Assembly: GCA_900316985.1 (NCBI GenBank)
Contig: ONFE01000007.1
Coordinates: 1-64,000 of the forward strand
Origin: an uncultured Prevotellaceae bacterium
GTDB lineage: Bacteria > Bacteroidota > Bacteroidia > Bacteroidales > Bacteroidaceae
Direction of reading: 5' to 3'
DNA: 64,000 bases
A program made the position numbers and the translations under genes. Shown here one piece after another: positions 24,926-32,619 of the stretch. How positions within the stretch are numbered: position 1 is the stretch's first letter; each line of letters opens with the position of its first letter. The notes beneath the pieces are model-generated. The model did not search any database, was not told the DNA's origin, and worked only from the letters and a program-made list of their open reading frames with translations.

Positions 24926-24958
24926 GCGCCTCATCGGAATGATGGGGCGCTCTTTGTT
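24926..24958 (+). terminator. Bidirectional terminator between pyrD and the TraB-like gene
   Basis: GCGCCTCATC, loop GGAA, then GATGGGGCGC form a 10-bp stem with one mismatch or wobble, followed by TCTTTGTTTG on the plus strand and preceded by an A-run for the minus strand. It serves both convergent genes. Confidence 0.8.
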
Positions 24959-24971
24959 TGCTTCCTTTCTT

Positions 24972-25871
24972 TTATTTCACTCCTTCAACGGTATAGCCCG
25001 CATCGCGGAGCAGTTGCAGGATTCCCTTGTTGCCAGGCAGTTTCTCGATGCCGAAGACGAAGAGGGTGGGGGCTCCCTTCATGATGCCGGGCATCTTCTG
25101 CGCCCATTGTGCAATGCGCTCCTGACAGGCATTCACCTCCTCGGCCGTAGCGTCGCAGTTGCCGCCGATTTTCTCGTTCAGGGCCTGCTCGATGGTGTTC
25201 ATGTTCTGCATCATGTAGCCGTTGAGCACGTTGTCCATCTGCTTCTGGTAGAAACTCTGATTGTCCACCAGGCACATCATCTGCTCCTTCTGGCGGCTTT
25301 CCGAAGCGGACTTGTATACAACATTGGCATATTCCTCGATGGTCTCCATTCCGAACATCGGCATGTTGTTCTTCTTGGCCAGCTGCACGAAGTAAGCATC
25401 AATCTGCGACATCGGGTCGAACGTGCCGCGATGGTTCGAGAGATAGAGCCAGATTTTCATCTCGTGGAGCAGCGCTGCAGGCGTTTTCTTCTCAATCTTG
25501 GCAGCCAGCATGCGGTTGCGCAGATCCTGCTCCTGCGTCTTCATCAGGAATCCGTTGAAGCGCTTCAGTTCGTCAGCGCTGAGCAACTGCTGGATGGTCT
25601 TGCCGTCAGCCAGTGTTGCGGCCTCTTTCACGGTTTGAGAGGCATCGGCCGTAGCTACGTCCACATTCAGTTCACCGTACATCTGATCGGTACCATTGAG
25701 GGCATCGCTGATGCCGTTGATGAGTTGCGCCATGGCAGCGGGAGCCAGGCGGTGCGTACCCACTACGTAGGAGGGCTTTTCAAGTTCATTGCCGGAAATC
25801 TTGTACATCAGCTGAGCCGATGAACCAATGGTGCCAAGCACCAAAGCCATTGATATAATTATTCTCTTCAT
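24972..25871 (-). CDS. TraB/GumN-family exported protein
   Basis: A 299-residue protein of the TraB/PrgY/GumN family, distant relatives of metallopeptidases of the Tiki type. A signal peptide (1-19) precedes YVVGTHRLAP, the first GxxH motif (H near 40), and the middle motif FGMETIEEY near 173. The final motif reads TLFVFGIEKLPGNKGILQLL; family members normally have a histidine where K stands (G-x-x-H-L-P-G), so the second metal ligand seems lost and activity is doubtful. It is preceded by a leader with a terminator-like hairpin (25911-26014). Confidence 0.75.
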   Translation of the reverse strand: MKRIIISMALVLGTIGSSAQLMYKISGNELEKPSYVVGTHRLAPAAMAQLINGISDALNGTDQMYGELNVDVATADASQTVKEAATLADGKTIQQLLSADELKRFNGFLMKTQEQDLRNRMLAAKIEKKTPAALLHEMKIWLYLSNHRGTFDPMSQIDAYFVQLAKKNNMPMFGMETIEEYANVVYKSASESRQKEQMMCLVDNQSFYQKQMDNVLNGYMMQNMNTIEQALNEKIGGNCDATAEEVNACQERIAQWAQKMPGIMKGAPTLFVFGIEKLPGNKGILQLLRDAGYTVEGVK

Positions 25872-25910
25872 ATATGAATGTTATTAAAAAAAACAAACTT
25901 CGTTGCAAAA

Positions 25911-26014
25911 GAGAGCGGCCAAACAGCCGCTCTCAACCAACACAAAAACTAAACTAGACTTAACTAAACAAGAACCAAGTTTCACAACTCTAATCCTTGT
26001 CGAGTGCAAATATA
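25911..26014 (-). promoter_or_regulatory. Promoter and attenuator-like leader of the TraB-like gene
   Basis: The minus -7 box TATATTTG (26014-26007) is followed by about 75 nt of U-rich sequence and a perfect 9-bp hairpin GAGAGCGGC...GCCGCTCTC (25934-25911), then TTTT, 40 bp before the ATG. The layout suggests conditional early termination. The same arrangement without a downstream gene occurs at 601-740. Confidence 0.5.
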
Positions 26015-26066
26015 GTTATTAACTTCGTAATTGAATCATTTTAAGTTGTATTTTTAACACATTTTT

Positions 26067-27173
26067 TCAACGTTTGTTGATTATGGCGCTTTTGTTTTTT
26101 AAAAAAGAGTCAAAAACAACCATCGCGGCCATTGCCTCAACAATAGGTACGGCTCTGGGCAAAACGCATGGGTCGTGGCGTCCCCGGGCTTTGAGTGTCG
26201 TGGGATTGCCTTCCAGATCAACGGTTTCCTGTTCCATCAGCAGCGTAGCCACGGGCTTGAAGGCTATCCTCATATAGATGTCCTCACCATTGGAAATGCC
26301 ACCTTGAATGCCGCCGCTGTGATTGGTGCGCATCTTGACAATCCTGCCGTCATCGTTACCGTTAGGATTATCGTTGAAGAATACGTCATTCTGTTCAGAA
26401 CCGAAAGTGCTCACGCAGTCGAATCCTTCTCCGTATTCGAAACCTTTCACGGCATTGATGCCCAGCATGGCAGCACCCAGTTGGGCGTGAAGTTTTCCAA
26501 ACTCAGGCTCTCCGAGACCTGCAGGACATCCCTTGATAACACAGGTGATAATTCCTCCCACAGTGTCGCCCTTGGCTTTCACAGAGGCGATAAGCTCCTC
26601 CATTTCCTTGGCCTTATCGGCATCAGGACATCTCACGTTGTTGTCCTCCGTTTTGGAAAGGTCATACTTACGATAATCCTTATCGAGAGCGATGGGGCCC
26701 ACCTGTGAGGTGTAGGCTTGGATACTGATGCCCAGCTGTTTCAAGGCCAGTTTTGCAAAAGCACCTCCAACGCAACGGGCTATCGTGATACGCGCGGAAG
26801 AGCGTCCGCCTCCACGATGGTCGCGGATACCATATTTATTATAATAGGTGAAGTCGGCATGCGACGGACGGAAGAGACAGCGCATATTCTCATAATCCTG
26901 AGAGTGCTGGTTCTCATTGCGTACGATGAAGCCGATAGGGCATCCCGTGGTTTTGCCTTCGAAGACACCACTCAGCAGTTCCACGCGGTCGCCTTCCTTG
27001 CGGTCGGTGGTGATGCGGCTCTGTCCGGGCTTGCGCCTGTCCAGTTCCTGCTGAATGAAGTCCATATCCACCTCAATACCTGCAGGCATACCGTCGATGA
27101 CGCCGCCGATGGCTGCTCCGTGGCTCTCGCCGAAGGAAGTCAGCGTAAAGATATTTCCGAAAGTGTTGCTCAT
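26067..27173 (-). CDS. aroC: Chorismate synthase
   Basis: A 368-residue cytoplasmic FMN-dependent enzyme making chorismate from EPSP, the last step of the shikimate pathway. Diagnostic motifs are GESHG near residue 15, [23 protein letters not shown] near 120-135 and a C-terminal [18 protein letters not shown] start it at ATG 27173 ([10 protein letters not shown]), where family homology begins; upstream codons are unlikely to be coding. It lies 48 bp after slyD in the same direction without its own -7 box, so the two are probably co-transcribed. Its product feeds the Phe/Tyr operon at 55.7-59.9 kb. Confidence 0.95.
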   Translation of the reverse strand: MSNTFGNIFTLTSFGESHGAAIGGVIDGMPAGIEVDMDFIQQELDRRKPGQSRITTDRKEGDRVELLSGVFEGKTTGCPIGFIVRNENQHSQDYENMRCLFRPSHADFTYYNKYGIRDHRGGGRSSARITIARCVGGAFAKLALKQLGISIQAYTSQVGPIALDKDYRKYDLSKTEDNNVRCPDADKAKEMEELIASVKAKGDTVGGIITCVIKGCPAGLGEPEFGKLHAQLGAAMLGINAVKGFEYGEGFDCVSTFGSEQNDVFFNDNPNGNDDGRIVKMRTNHSGGIQGGISNGEDIYMRIAFKPVATLLMEQETVDLEGNPTTLKARGRHDPCVLPRAVPIVEAMAAMVVFDSFLKNKSAIINKR

Positions 27174-27221
27174 TCTTATGCTTATGTTTTTAACTGAATC
27201 CGAAGGCACTAAGGCTGGTTG

Positions 27222-27803
27222 TCAGTCGCAGCCGCCACAGTTGCCGCCTCCGCAACCACCTCCACAACCGCCTTCGCCACAGCCTCCGCAACCTCCGCAT
27301 CCGTCGGCACCGCTGATCATGTCTATCATCTGGCGTATTTCATTTTCGCGGGCATCACGGTTCTCGATGACCGTTCCCACGAAATGGAGGTTCTTGCCTG
27401 CCAGCGGATGGTTCAAGTCAACGGTCACCTGCTTATCGGTGATTTCCGTCACGCGTCCCCAGAAGCGCTGTCCCTCTTCATTCTGCAAGGGAATCTGCGC
27501 ATCCTTCTTTACATGTTCGCTGTCAAACTTTCCGTCTACCACGAAAGCCTCCTTGGGGAGTTCCACGATGCGCTCGGGGTCTGCTTCGCCGTAGGCATCT
27601 TCCTTTTTGATGACGAAGTCGAAAGTCTTTTCCTCGGCCGTGGCCAATATCTGCTGCTCAAAAGCATCCAATGCCACTCCGAATCCGCTAAGGAATACAA
27701 AGGGGCGCTCTTGGGTGGCTTCCTCGATGAGTTGTTCAGCACCGTCGTTTCCTATATAGAGTTTATAGGTGACGGCAAGGAATTTGTTCTGTTGATTTTC
27801 CAT
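27222..27803 (-). CDS. slyD: SlyD-like FKBP-type prolyl isomerase with Cys-Gly metal tail
   Basis: A 193-residue cytoplasmic peptidyl-prolyl isomerase and chaperone. The FKBP domain flanks an inserted IF chaperone domain (about 70-130) with the usual EDAYGE and NHPLAGKNLHF motifs. The tail after residue 165 has seven cysteines in glycine-rich spacing (GCGGCGGCGEGG...), replacing the His-rich tail of enterobacterial SlyD; metal binding, as in nickel delivery, is inferred. Promoter -7 box TACCTTTG (plus 27831-27838) with a leader of about 22 nt. It precedes aroC. Confidence 0.9.
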   Translation of the reverse strand: MENQQNKFLAVTYKLYIGNDGAEQLIEEATQERPFVFLSGFGVALDAFEQQILATAEEKTFDFVIKKEDAYGEADPERIVELPKEAFVVDGKFDSEHVKKDAQIPLQNEEGQRFWGRVTEITDKQVTVDLNHPLAGKNLHFVGTVIENRDARENEIRQMIDMISGADGCGGCGGCGEGGCGGGCGGGNCGGCD

Positions 27804-27871
27804 TTTGTTCCTTTTTCTTTAATCTGGTTGCAAAGGTAAATAAAAAATCTGATATTCTTTAATTTGCGTAG

Positions 27872-27901
27872 AAAAAACGGTAAAAACCTTCAAACAATGC
27901 C
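27872..27901. repeat. 30-bp motif shared with 31934-31963 (copy 1)
   Basis: AAAAAACGG, six variable bases, then CCTTCAAACAATGCC. It matches 31934-31963 at 27 of 30 positions. It lies 128 bp before the -7 box of the GPx-nitroreductase gene and 33 bp behind the slyD -7 box. Apart from this motif and the promoter at 28030, the 304-bp gap 27804-28107 shows nothing else. Confidence 0.6.
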
Positions 27902-28029
27902 CCATGGGTTGTATTTTCCGCTATCTTAATGGCGGTGAAATCTTTTTCAAATAATTTCTGAATATGCGTCTACGTGTAAGAAAATTATTAACATATTCAA
28001 AAAACGATGGACTATTGCTCCTTTTTTTA

Positions 28030-28037
28030 TATATTTG
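28030..28037 (+). promoter_or_regulatory. Promoter -7 box of the GPx-nitroreductase gene
   Basis: TATATTTG followed by CA; leader of about 64 nt to ATG 28108. The leader contains a seven-codon ATG frame at 28056 (MKKDWID), which may be fortuitous. Confidence 0.6.
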
Positions 28038-28107
28038 CACCAATCATTTAGTCTTATGAAGAAAGATTGGATAGATTAGGAATCAACATTAAGATAAATA
28101 TAGAATT

Positions 28108-29214
28108 ATGAAGTACAAACGATTATTTGTAAGCCTTATGGCAATAATAGGCGTGCTGACCCTTTCGGCACAGTCAAGTATTTATGTTTTTAAAGTGCAG
28201 GACGATGTGGGACAGGAAGTTTCACTCTCTGATTACAAGGGAAAGGTGCTGCTGATTGTGAATACCGCCACACGATGCGGATTCACACCGCAGTACAAGG
28301 AGTTGGAGGCGTTGTATGAGAAGTATGCAAAGGATGGCTTTGAGATTCTCGATTTCCCCTGCAACCAGTTCGGACAGCAGGCTCCCGGCACTATTCAGGA
28401 GATTCACCAGTTCTGCACGGCCAACTTCAATATCGAGTTCCCGCAATTTGACAAGATTGAGGTAAATGGTCCTCATGCGCATCCACTCTATACTTGGCTG
28501 AAGACACAGAAGGGTTTCGGCGGCTTTGACGTAGCAGATCAGCGGGGTAAGATGATGGACGGGATGCTCCGTAAACAGGATGCTGATTATGATAAGAAGG
28601 CTGACATCAAGTGGAACTTCACCAAGTTCCTCGTCTCACGTGACGGTCAGGTGTTGAAACGCTATGAGCCAACTGACAAGATGAGTGCCGTGGAGGCCGA
28701 TGTTGCGATGTTGGTAAATCCTGTGCTGAAGAACATGATGGATCGTCGCTCCATCCGCAAGTATCTCGACAAGCCTGTAGAACACGAGAAACTGGAGGTT
28801 GTCGTTAAGTGCGGTATCAATGCACCGAGCGGAATGAACCGTCAACCGTGGATTATCCGTGTGGTGGAAGACCAGAAACTGATTGCCGACGTGAACAAGG
28901 CAGCAGACAGAAGTCTTTTCTACGATGCCCCAGCCCTTATCTGCGTTTGTACACCTGCCAATGGTGGGGGCGAACTGGATGCTGGCTTGTTGGGTGAGAA
29001 CATGATGTTAGCTGCTCAGTCATTGGGATTAGGAACTTGCTGTCTTGGTGGCCCCGTGCGCTTTCTCGTTTCGAACGAAAAATGTAAGTTCTTCCTTGAC
29101 CATCTTGACATTCCTTCAGATTACAAGCTGAACTACATCCTTGCCATCGGCTATCCTGGCGAGCAGCCCGATGCCAAGCCTCGCGATGCCTCGAAAGTGA
29201 AATATATAAAGTAG
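28108..29214 (+). CDS. Glutathione-peroxidase-like domain fused to nitroreductase
   Basis: A 368-residue exported protein. A signal peptide covers 1-21. Residues 25-205 are a GPx fold with peroxidatic C57 in NTATRCGFTPQY, FPCNQFG near 88-94 and WNFTKFLV near 170, so the Cys-Gln-Trp-Asn tetrad is present. Residues 212-368 are a nitroreductase-family FMN domain: DRRSIRKYLDKPV at its start, NAPSGMNRQPW, and GLGTCCLGGP. Bacterial GPx enzymes usually draw electrons from thioredoxin; here a flavin domain could supply them directly, but no NAD(P)H route to the periplasm is obvious. The join is tight, with almost no linker. Confidence 0.85.
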   Translation: MKYKRLFVSLMAIIGVLTLSAQSSIYVFKVQDDVGQEVSLSDYKGKVLLIVNTATRCGFTPQYKELEALYEKYAKDGFEILDFPCNQFGQQAPGTIQEIHQFCTANFNIEFPQFDKIEVNGPHAHPLYTWLKTQKGFGGFDVADQRGKMMDGMLRKQDADYDKKADIKWNFTKFLVSRDGQVLKRYEPTDKMSAVEADVAMLVNPVLKNMMDRRSIRKYLDKPVEHEKLEVVVKCGINAPSGMNRQPWIIRVVEDQKLIADVNKAADRSLFYDAPALICVCTPANGGGELDAGLLGENMMLAAQSLGLGTCCLGGPVRFLVSNEKCKFFLDHLDIPSDYKLNYILAIGYPGEQPDAKPRDASKVKYIK

Positions 29215-29284
29215 ATACCTATTTCTGATTAATCTGCTTTTGCAGGTCTTTGCAGGTGTGTAATACTTAAAAATCCTTTTTTTT

Positions 29285-29320
29285 AGGTATTGCGCACCTT
29301 CTTTATTTGACATACCTTTG
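29285..29320 (+). promoter_or_regulatory. Promoter with AGGTATTGC box, copy 1
   Basis: A T-run, AGGTATTGC (29285-29293), exactly 19 bp, then -7 box TACCTTTG (29313-29320). The same box and 19-bp spacing precede the flavodoxin gene (34709-34744). TTGC occupies the -33 position, extended by a conserved 5' part. Confidence 0.6.
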
Positions 29321-29346
29321 CGCCCAGATTTCAATATTTATCAACT

Positions 29347-29736
29347 ATGACAAGAAGTATTAAGATTTCCGTTCTGTGGCTGCTGACCATCTGCGGTTTT
29401 GCCTGCCACTCCATATGTGACGTACTGCCCTTGTTCTGGGGCAAGAATATGGCCGTTGCTGCCACCGACGGCAATGTTGATTAGGGCATGATTGTATTTA
29501 TGATGACGCTCTCGTTCCTTATCCCTACCTGCGGTGTGCTTTGTATGCAGGCAAAGGCTAAGACCGCGAAAATCATCAATGCCGTATTGGCAGTGCTCAT
29601 CGCCCTATTCAACATCGCCCATGCTTTTATGGAGCTGCCCTCCGACAATGCCGGACAGTACATTATCATGCCAATGATGATTGTCGTCGGTATAACTCTC
29701 GCATGGTATAGTATTAAATATGTAAAGGAGGATTGA
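29347..29736 (+). pseudogene. Four-helix membrane protein interrupted by an in-frame TAG
   Basis: From ATG 29347 the frame encodes TRSIKISVLWLLTICGFACH and continues to VAATDGNVD, then TAG at 29482-29484, then GMIVFMMTLSFLIPTCGVL and on to YVKED at 29736. Without the stop this is a 129-residue protein with four hydrophobic helices; I do not recognise a named family. A CAG (Gln) to TAG change is the simplest cause. Translation could restart at ATG 29488 to give an 82-residue three-helix piece. The methyltransferase gene begins 4 bp after the end, so the message is still useful downstream. The promoter is at 29285-29320. Confidence 0.75.
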
Positions 29737-29739
29737 ACG

Positions 29740-30351
29740 ATGGGATTATTGAAAACTTTATTCACCAATTGCGCCTGTCCCAAAGGACAAATGGGACGCG
29801 CTATGCTAAAGTTTATGAACCTCTGTCATGCTCCGCTGACGAATTGGGGATTGAAACTCGTCGGTATCCAAGACGGCTGGACAATGCTTGATATTGGCTG
29901 TGGCGGAGGAGCTACCTTACAGCGACTATTAAAACGGAGCAAGGGGGCGCAGGTCTATGGCATCGATATCTCTGAAGAGAGTGTGGCGAAGGCAAAGAAG
30001 GTTAATGCCAAAGTGCTCGGCAAGCAGGTCTTTGTGACTCAGGGTTCTGCCGAGAAACTTCCATACGATGACGGGAAGTTCGACCTCGTTACGGCAGTCG
30101 AAACTGTTTATTTCTGGCTCAATCTGCCTAATTGTCTGAAGGAGGTGCGCCGTGTGCTGAAACCAAGTGGAAAGTTTGCTATCATGGTGGAGGTTGTTGA
30201 CGGCGATTCCGTGTGGACGAATGTTGTTGAAGGTATGACGGCTTATTCGCCAGAGGAATTGAAGACAAGACTAGAAGATGCAGGCTTCATCCAAACAGAG
30301 ATCCATCGTATGAAGCCATCGAATGCCACGATTATCGGCGTGAAGGGGTGA
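29740..30351 (+). CDS. Class I SAM-dependent methyltransferase
   Basis: A 203-residue cytoplasmic methyltransferase. Motif I is MLDIGCGGGATLQRLL near 49-60, motif II acidic residue in YGIDISEES, a post-II GSAEKLPYDDGKFDLVTAVE, and LKEVRRVLKPSGKFAIMVE for motif IV-V. The N-terminal CACPKGQMGRAMLKFMN segment is seen in Bacteroidales relatives. The substrate is unknown. It is separated by 3 bp from the broken membrane-protein gene, so the two formed an operon. Confidence 0.85.
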   Translation: MGLLKTLFTNCACPKGQMGRAMLKFMNLCHAPLTNWGLKLVGIQDGWTMLDIGCGGGATLQRLLKRSKGAQVYGIDISEESVAKAKKVNAKVLGKQVFVTQGSAEKLPYDDGKFDLVTAVETVYFWLNLPNCLKEVRRVLKPSGKFAIMVEVVDGDSVWTNVVEGMTAYSPEELKTRLEDAGFIQTEIHRMKPSNATIIGVKG

Positions 30352-30424
30352 CATTTTTTTCTTTGCAACCGAGTTGCGACAACAATAAAGTAATTTTGCA
30401 GCCGAAAATCAAAGGATAATAAAA

Positions 30425-31087
30425 ATGGCAGACAAAATTAAGAGTTCGTATAAATTTAGCAAAAGTTTCTACGATGATGCGATTACCCAAGGGAAATGGT
30501 GGAGTAAATTATACTTCAAACTTCTTTGGGGCGGTGTCGATGATAACGAGATTGCCCGCAGGGTGCTGAACTGGATTCCAGATGATTTCAAGGGTAAGAT
30601 GCTTGACGTGCCTGTGGGTACAGCTGTGTTCACAACTGAGAAGTACAGAAGGATGAAGCAAGCCGTCATCACCTGTCTGGACTATAGTAAGGATATGTTA
30701 GAACAGGCAGAGTACCGATTCCGAGGGGCAGGCATTACCAACATCAAGACGATGCAGGGCGATGTAGGCGCACTGCCCTTCGTAGAGGGAACATTCGATT
30801 ACGTGCTTTGCATGAACGGCTTGCATGTGTTTCCTGATAAGGACAAGGCATACTCAGAGATTCTGCGCACACTAAAACCGGGTGGCGAACTGTTAGCCTG
30901 CTTTTACATTGCTGGCGAACAGAAGGTTGCCGACTGGCTCGCAAAGACCGTGATGACCCGTATGGGCTGGTTCACGCCTCCCTTCGACACTGCTAAAGGC
31001 GTACGCCGGCGGCTGGAGCCATACTATGACATTCTCGATTTTCATGTAGAGGGAGCCATGCTTTATTTCAGGGCTAGGAAAAGATAG
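30425..31087 (+). CDS. Class I SAM-dependent methyltransferase (ubiE-like)
   Basis: A 220-residue methyltransferase with SAM motif MLDVPVGTAVFTT near 59 (the glycine-rich loop is degenerate compared with DxGxGxG), acidic CLDYSKDMLEQA, MQGDVGALPFVEGTFDYVLC, and LRTLKPGGELLACFYIAGEQ. The general layout resembles ubiE/arsM-type enzymes; the substrate is not clear. Its own -7 box TAATTTTG lies at 30391-30398, giving a leader of about 20 nt. The ZIP transporter gene follows 14 bp downstream, so they are co-transcribed. Confidence 0.8.
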   Translation: MADKIKSSYKFSKSFYDDAITQGKWWSKLYFKLLWGGVDDNEIARRVLNWIPDDFKGKMLDVPVGTAVFTTEKYRRMKQAVITCLDYSKDMLEQAEYRFRGAGITNIKTMQGDVGALPFVEGTFDYVLCMNGLHVFPDKDKAYSEILRTLKPGGELLACFYIAGEQKVADWLAKTVMTRMGWFTPPFDTAKGVRRRLEPYYDILDFHVEGAMLYFRARKR

Positions 31088-31101
31088 GATTTTACAAGGT
31101 T

Positions 31102-31884
31102 ATGACGACAACATTGATTATAGGATTGCTGATACCGCTACTAGGCACGATGCTCGGCTCGGCTTTCGTGTTCTTAATGAAGAACGAGATGTCGGAACGG
31201 TTACAGAAGTCGTTATTGGGTTTCGCATCGGGGGTGATGGTGGCGGCATCGGTATGGTCGCTGCTGATACCTGCAATGGACATGGGTAGTGATAGCGGCA
31301 GGTGGGCGGTGTTGCCTGCTGCAGTCGGTTTCCTGTTGGGAATGGAATTCCTGTTGCTGATTGATGAACTGACGCCCCACTTGCACATCGGCACGGACAA
31401 GCCCGAGGGTATGCGGGCACATCTGTCGAAGACGGTGATGCTTGCCCTTGCCGTCACCATCCACAATCTGCCTGAGGGTATGGCTGTCGGTGTGGTCTTT
31501 GCCGGGGCTGGGAATGGTGCGGCCCATATATCATTGGCCAGTGCCGTTGCTGTCTCGTTGGGTATTGCCATCCAGAACATCCCTGAGGGAGCCATTATCT
31601 CTATGCCGATGCGTGCGGCTGGAAATAGTCGTTGGCGGTCTTTTATCTTAGGCTCTCTGAGTGGAGCCGTAGAGCCTGTTGGAGCCGTTGCAGTCTTATT
31701 GTTGGCTTCACTATTGATGCCCGTTCTTCCCTATATGCTTGCCTTTGCTGCAGGAGCCATGTTCTATGTCGTGGTCGAAGAACTCATCCCCGAAGCCTCC
31801 GCTGGTAAACATTCCAACCTCAGTACTATCGGCTTTGCCGTTGGCTTCGTGTTGATGATGGTACTCGATGTGGTGATGGGATAA
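31102..31884 (+). CDS. ZIP-family metal transporter
   Basis: A 260-residue inner-membrane protein with about eight helices. It belongs to the ZIP family (zinc or iron uptake; ZupT/GufA-like): helix IV HNLPEGMAVG and helix V QNIPEGAIISMP carry the binuclear metal-site residues, and EELIPEAS is in a later helix. A loop with HLHIGTDKPEG may bind metal. It is the second gene after a methyltransferase. The 204-bp gap after it holds the 30-bp shared motif and the promoter of the next gene. Confidence 0.9.
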   Translation: MTTTLIIGLLIPLLGTMLGSAFVFLMKNEMSERLQKSLLGFASGVMVAASVWSLLIPAMDMGSDSGRWAVLPAAVGFLLGMEFLLLIDELTPHLHIGTDKPEGMRAHLSKTVMLALAVTIHNLPEGMAVGVVFAGAGNGAAHISLASAVAVSLGIAIQNIPEGAIISMPMRAAGNSRWRSFILGSLSGAVEPVGAVAVLLLASLLMPVLPYMLAFAAGAMFYVVVEELIPEASAGKHSNLSTIGFAVGFVLMMVLDVVMG

Positions 31885-31933
31885 GGTCGTTTTCTTCTAT
31901 TTCTGGAATAACGACATTTTTTGATTTACGTCA

Positions 31934-32003
31934 AAAAAACGGCAGAATCCTTCAAACAATGCCTCCAAAATGCTTTGTGACGACGGAATGCTCCTTACCT
32001 TTG
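31934..32003 (+). promoter_or_regulatory. 30-bp shared motif (copy 2) and promoter of the small exported protein gene
   Basis: AAAAAACGG ... CCTTCAAACAATGCC at 31934-31963 matches 27872-27901 at 27 of 30 positions. A -33 TTTG (31974-31977) and -7 box TACCTTTG (31996-32003) follow. The leader of about 80 nt has a small stem GCCTCC/GGGGGC at 32023-32041. Confidence 0.6.
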
Positions 32004-32088
32004 CAGCGGAAAACAAGAATAAGCCTCCGTCAGAAAGGGGGCATTTAGGGTAACAAAGTATTATTAATTAAAGGTAAAAAGATTGATT

Positions 32089-32442
32089 ATGAAAAAGATG
32101 ATTTTGATGGCTGTTGCCATGCTCAGCATGAGCGCAGCATTTGCAGGAAACGAGGACGTGAAAGCTGTTCGCAAGGCCTACAACATGAACGTCAACTACG
32201 ACCGTCTGGCCAAAGTCCTTAACCTCACCGGCGATCAGTATGAAGCAGTGGAGTATGTTCACGACAACTTCTGCAACGAGATGCGCCGCGCCTCTTATGC
32301 TTCTTCAGAGAAGCGTCAGGCACGTTTCGAGAAAGCTCTGCGCAAGGACCTCAGTGGTATGCGTAGCGTACTTAACCGTGACCAGTACCGCACTTACGTG
32401 ATGCTGCTCAATGTTACTCTCGTAAACCGCGGTTTGAAATAA
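32089..32442 (+). CDS. Small exported helical protein, unknown function
   Basis: A 117-residue protein: signal peptide MKKMILMAVAMLSMSAAFAG, then an almost fully helical, charged body with LAKVLNLTGDQYEAVEYVH, an LTxxQ-like pattern seen in small periplasmic Spy-like proteins, and RKDLSGMRSVLNRDQYRTY. Function is unknown. It has its own promoter, a structured leader and a strong terminator at 32478-32522, so it is monocistronic and probably well expressed. ATG 32089 is used because the codons upstream follow a TTG only. Confidence 0.7.
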   Translation: MKKMILMAVAMLSMSAAFAGNEDVKAVRKAYNMNVNYDRLAKVLNLTGDQYEAVEYVHDNFCNEMRRASYASSEKRQARFEKALRKDLSGMRSVLNRDQYRTYVMLLNVTLVNRGLK

Positions 32443-32477
32443 GAAAAATAGACGAGAGAGAGTTTTTTCAGATGGTG

Positions 32478-32522
32478 AAGACCGTTTCCCGAACAGAGTA
32501 GGGGAGCGGTCTTCCTTTTTTT
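32478..32522 (+). terminator. Terminator after the small exported protein gene
   Basis: AAGACCG...CGGTCTT arms (32478-32484 and 32507-32513) with inner CCC/GGG pairing form the stem, followed by CCTTTTTTT. Confidence 0.85.
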
Positions 32523-32619
32523 ATAATCTAAATGAGATTTTGTTTTGATTTTACGCGCATTTCCACTATCTTTGCAACCAGAACGGAGGGAATACTCCCG
32601 TCCCTAAAACGGAAATCTT

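Noticed and set aside
25884-25985. GTG-start 33-codon frame in the TraB leader as a leader peptide
   Set aside because: It runs through the hairpin, has no run of a single amino acid, and no alternative pairing was found.
28056-28079. Seven-codon ATG frame upstream of the GPx-nitroreductase gene
   Set aside because: Too short and without a paired RNA structure to support regulation.
18411-29736. Alternative genetic code (TGA as Trp, TAG as Gln)
   Set aside because: TAA, TAG and TGA all end intact genes throughout the window, for example TGA at 22272-22274 and TAG at 23210-23212. The two internal stops are better explained as mutations.
30371-30398. TTGCGACAA near a methyltransferase promoter as a fifth GCGACA operator
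   Set aside because: Only one box is present and the spacing to the -7 box does not fit the other four.
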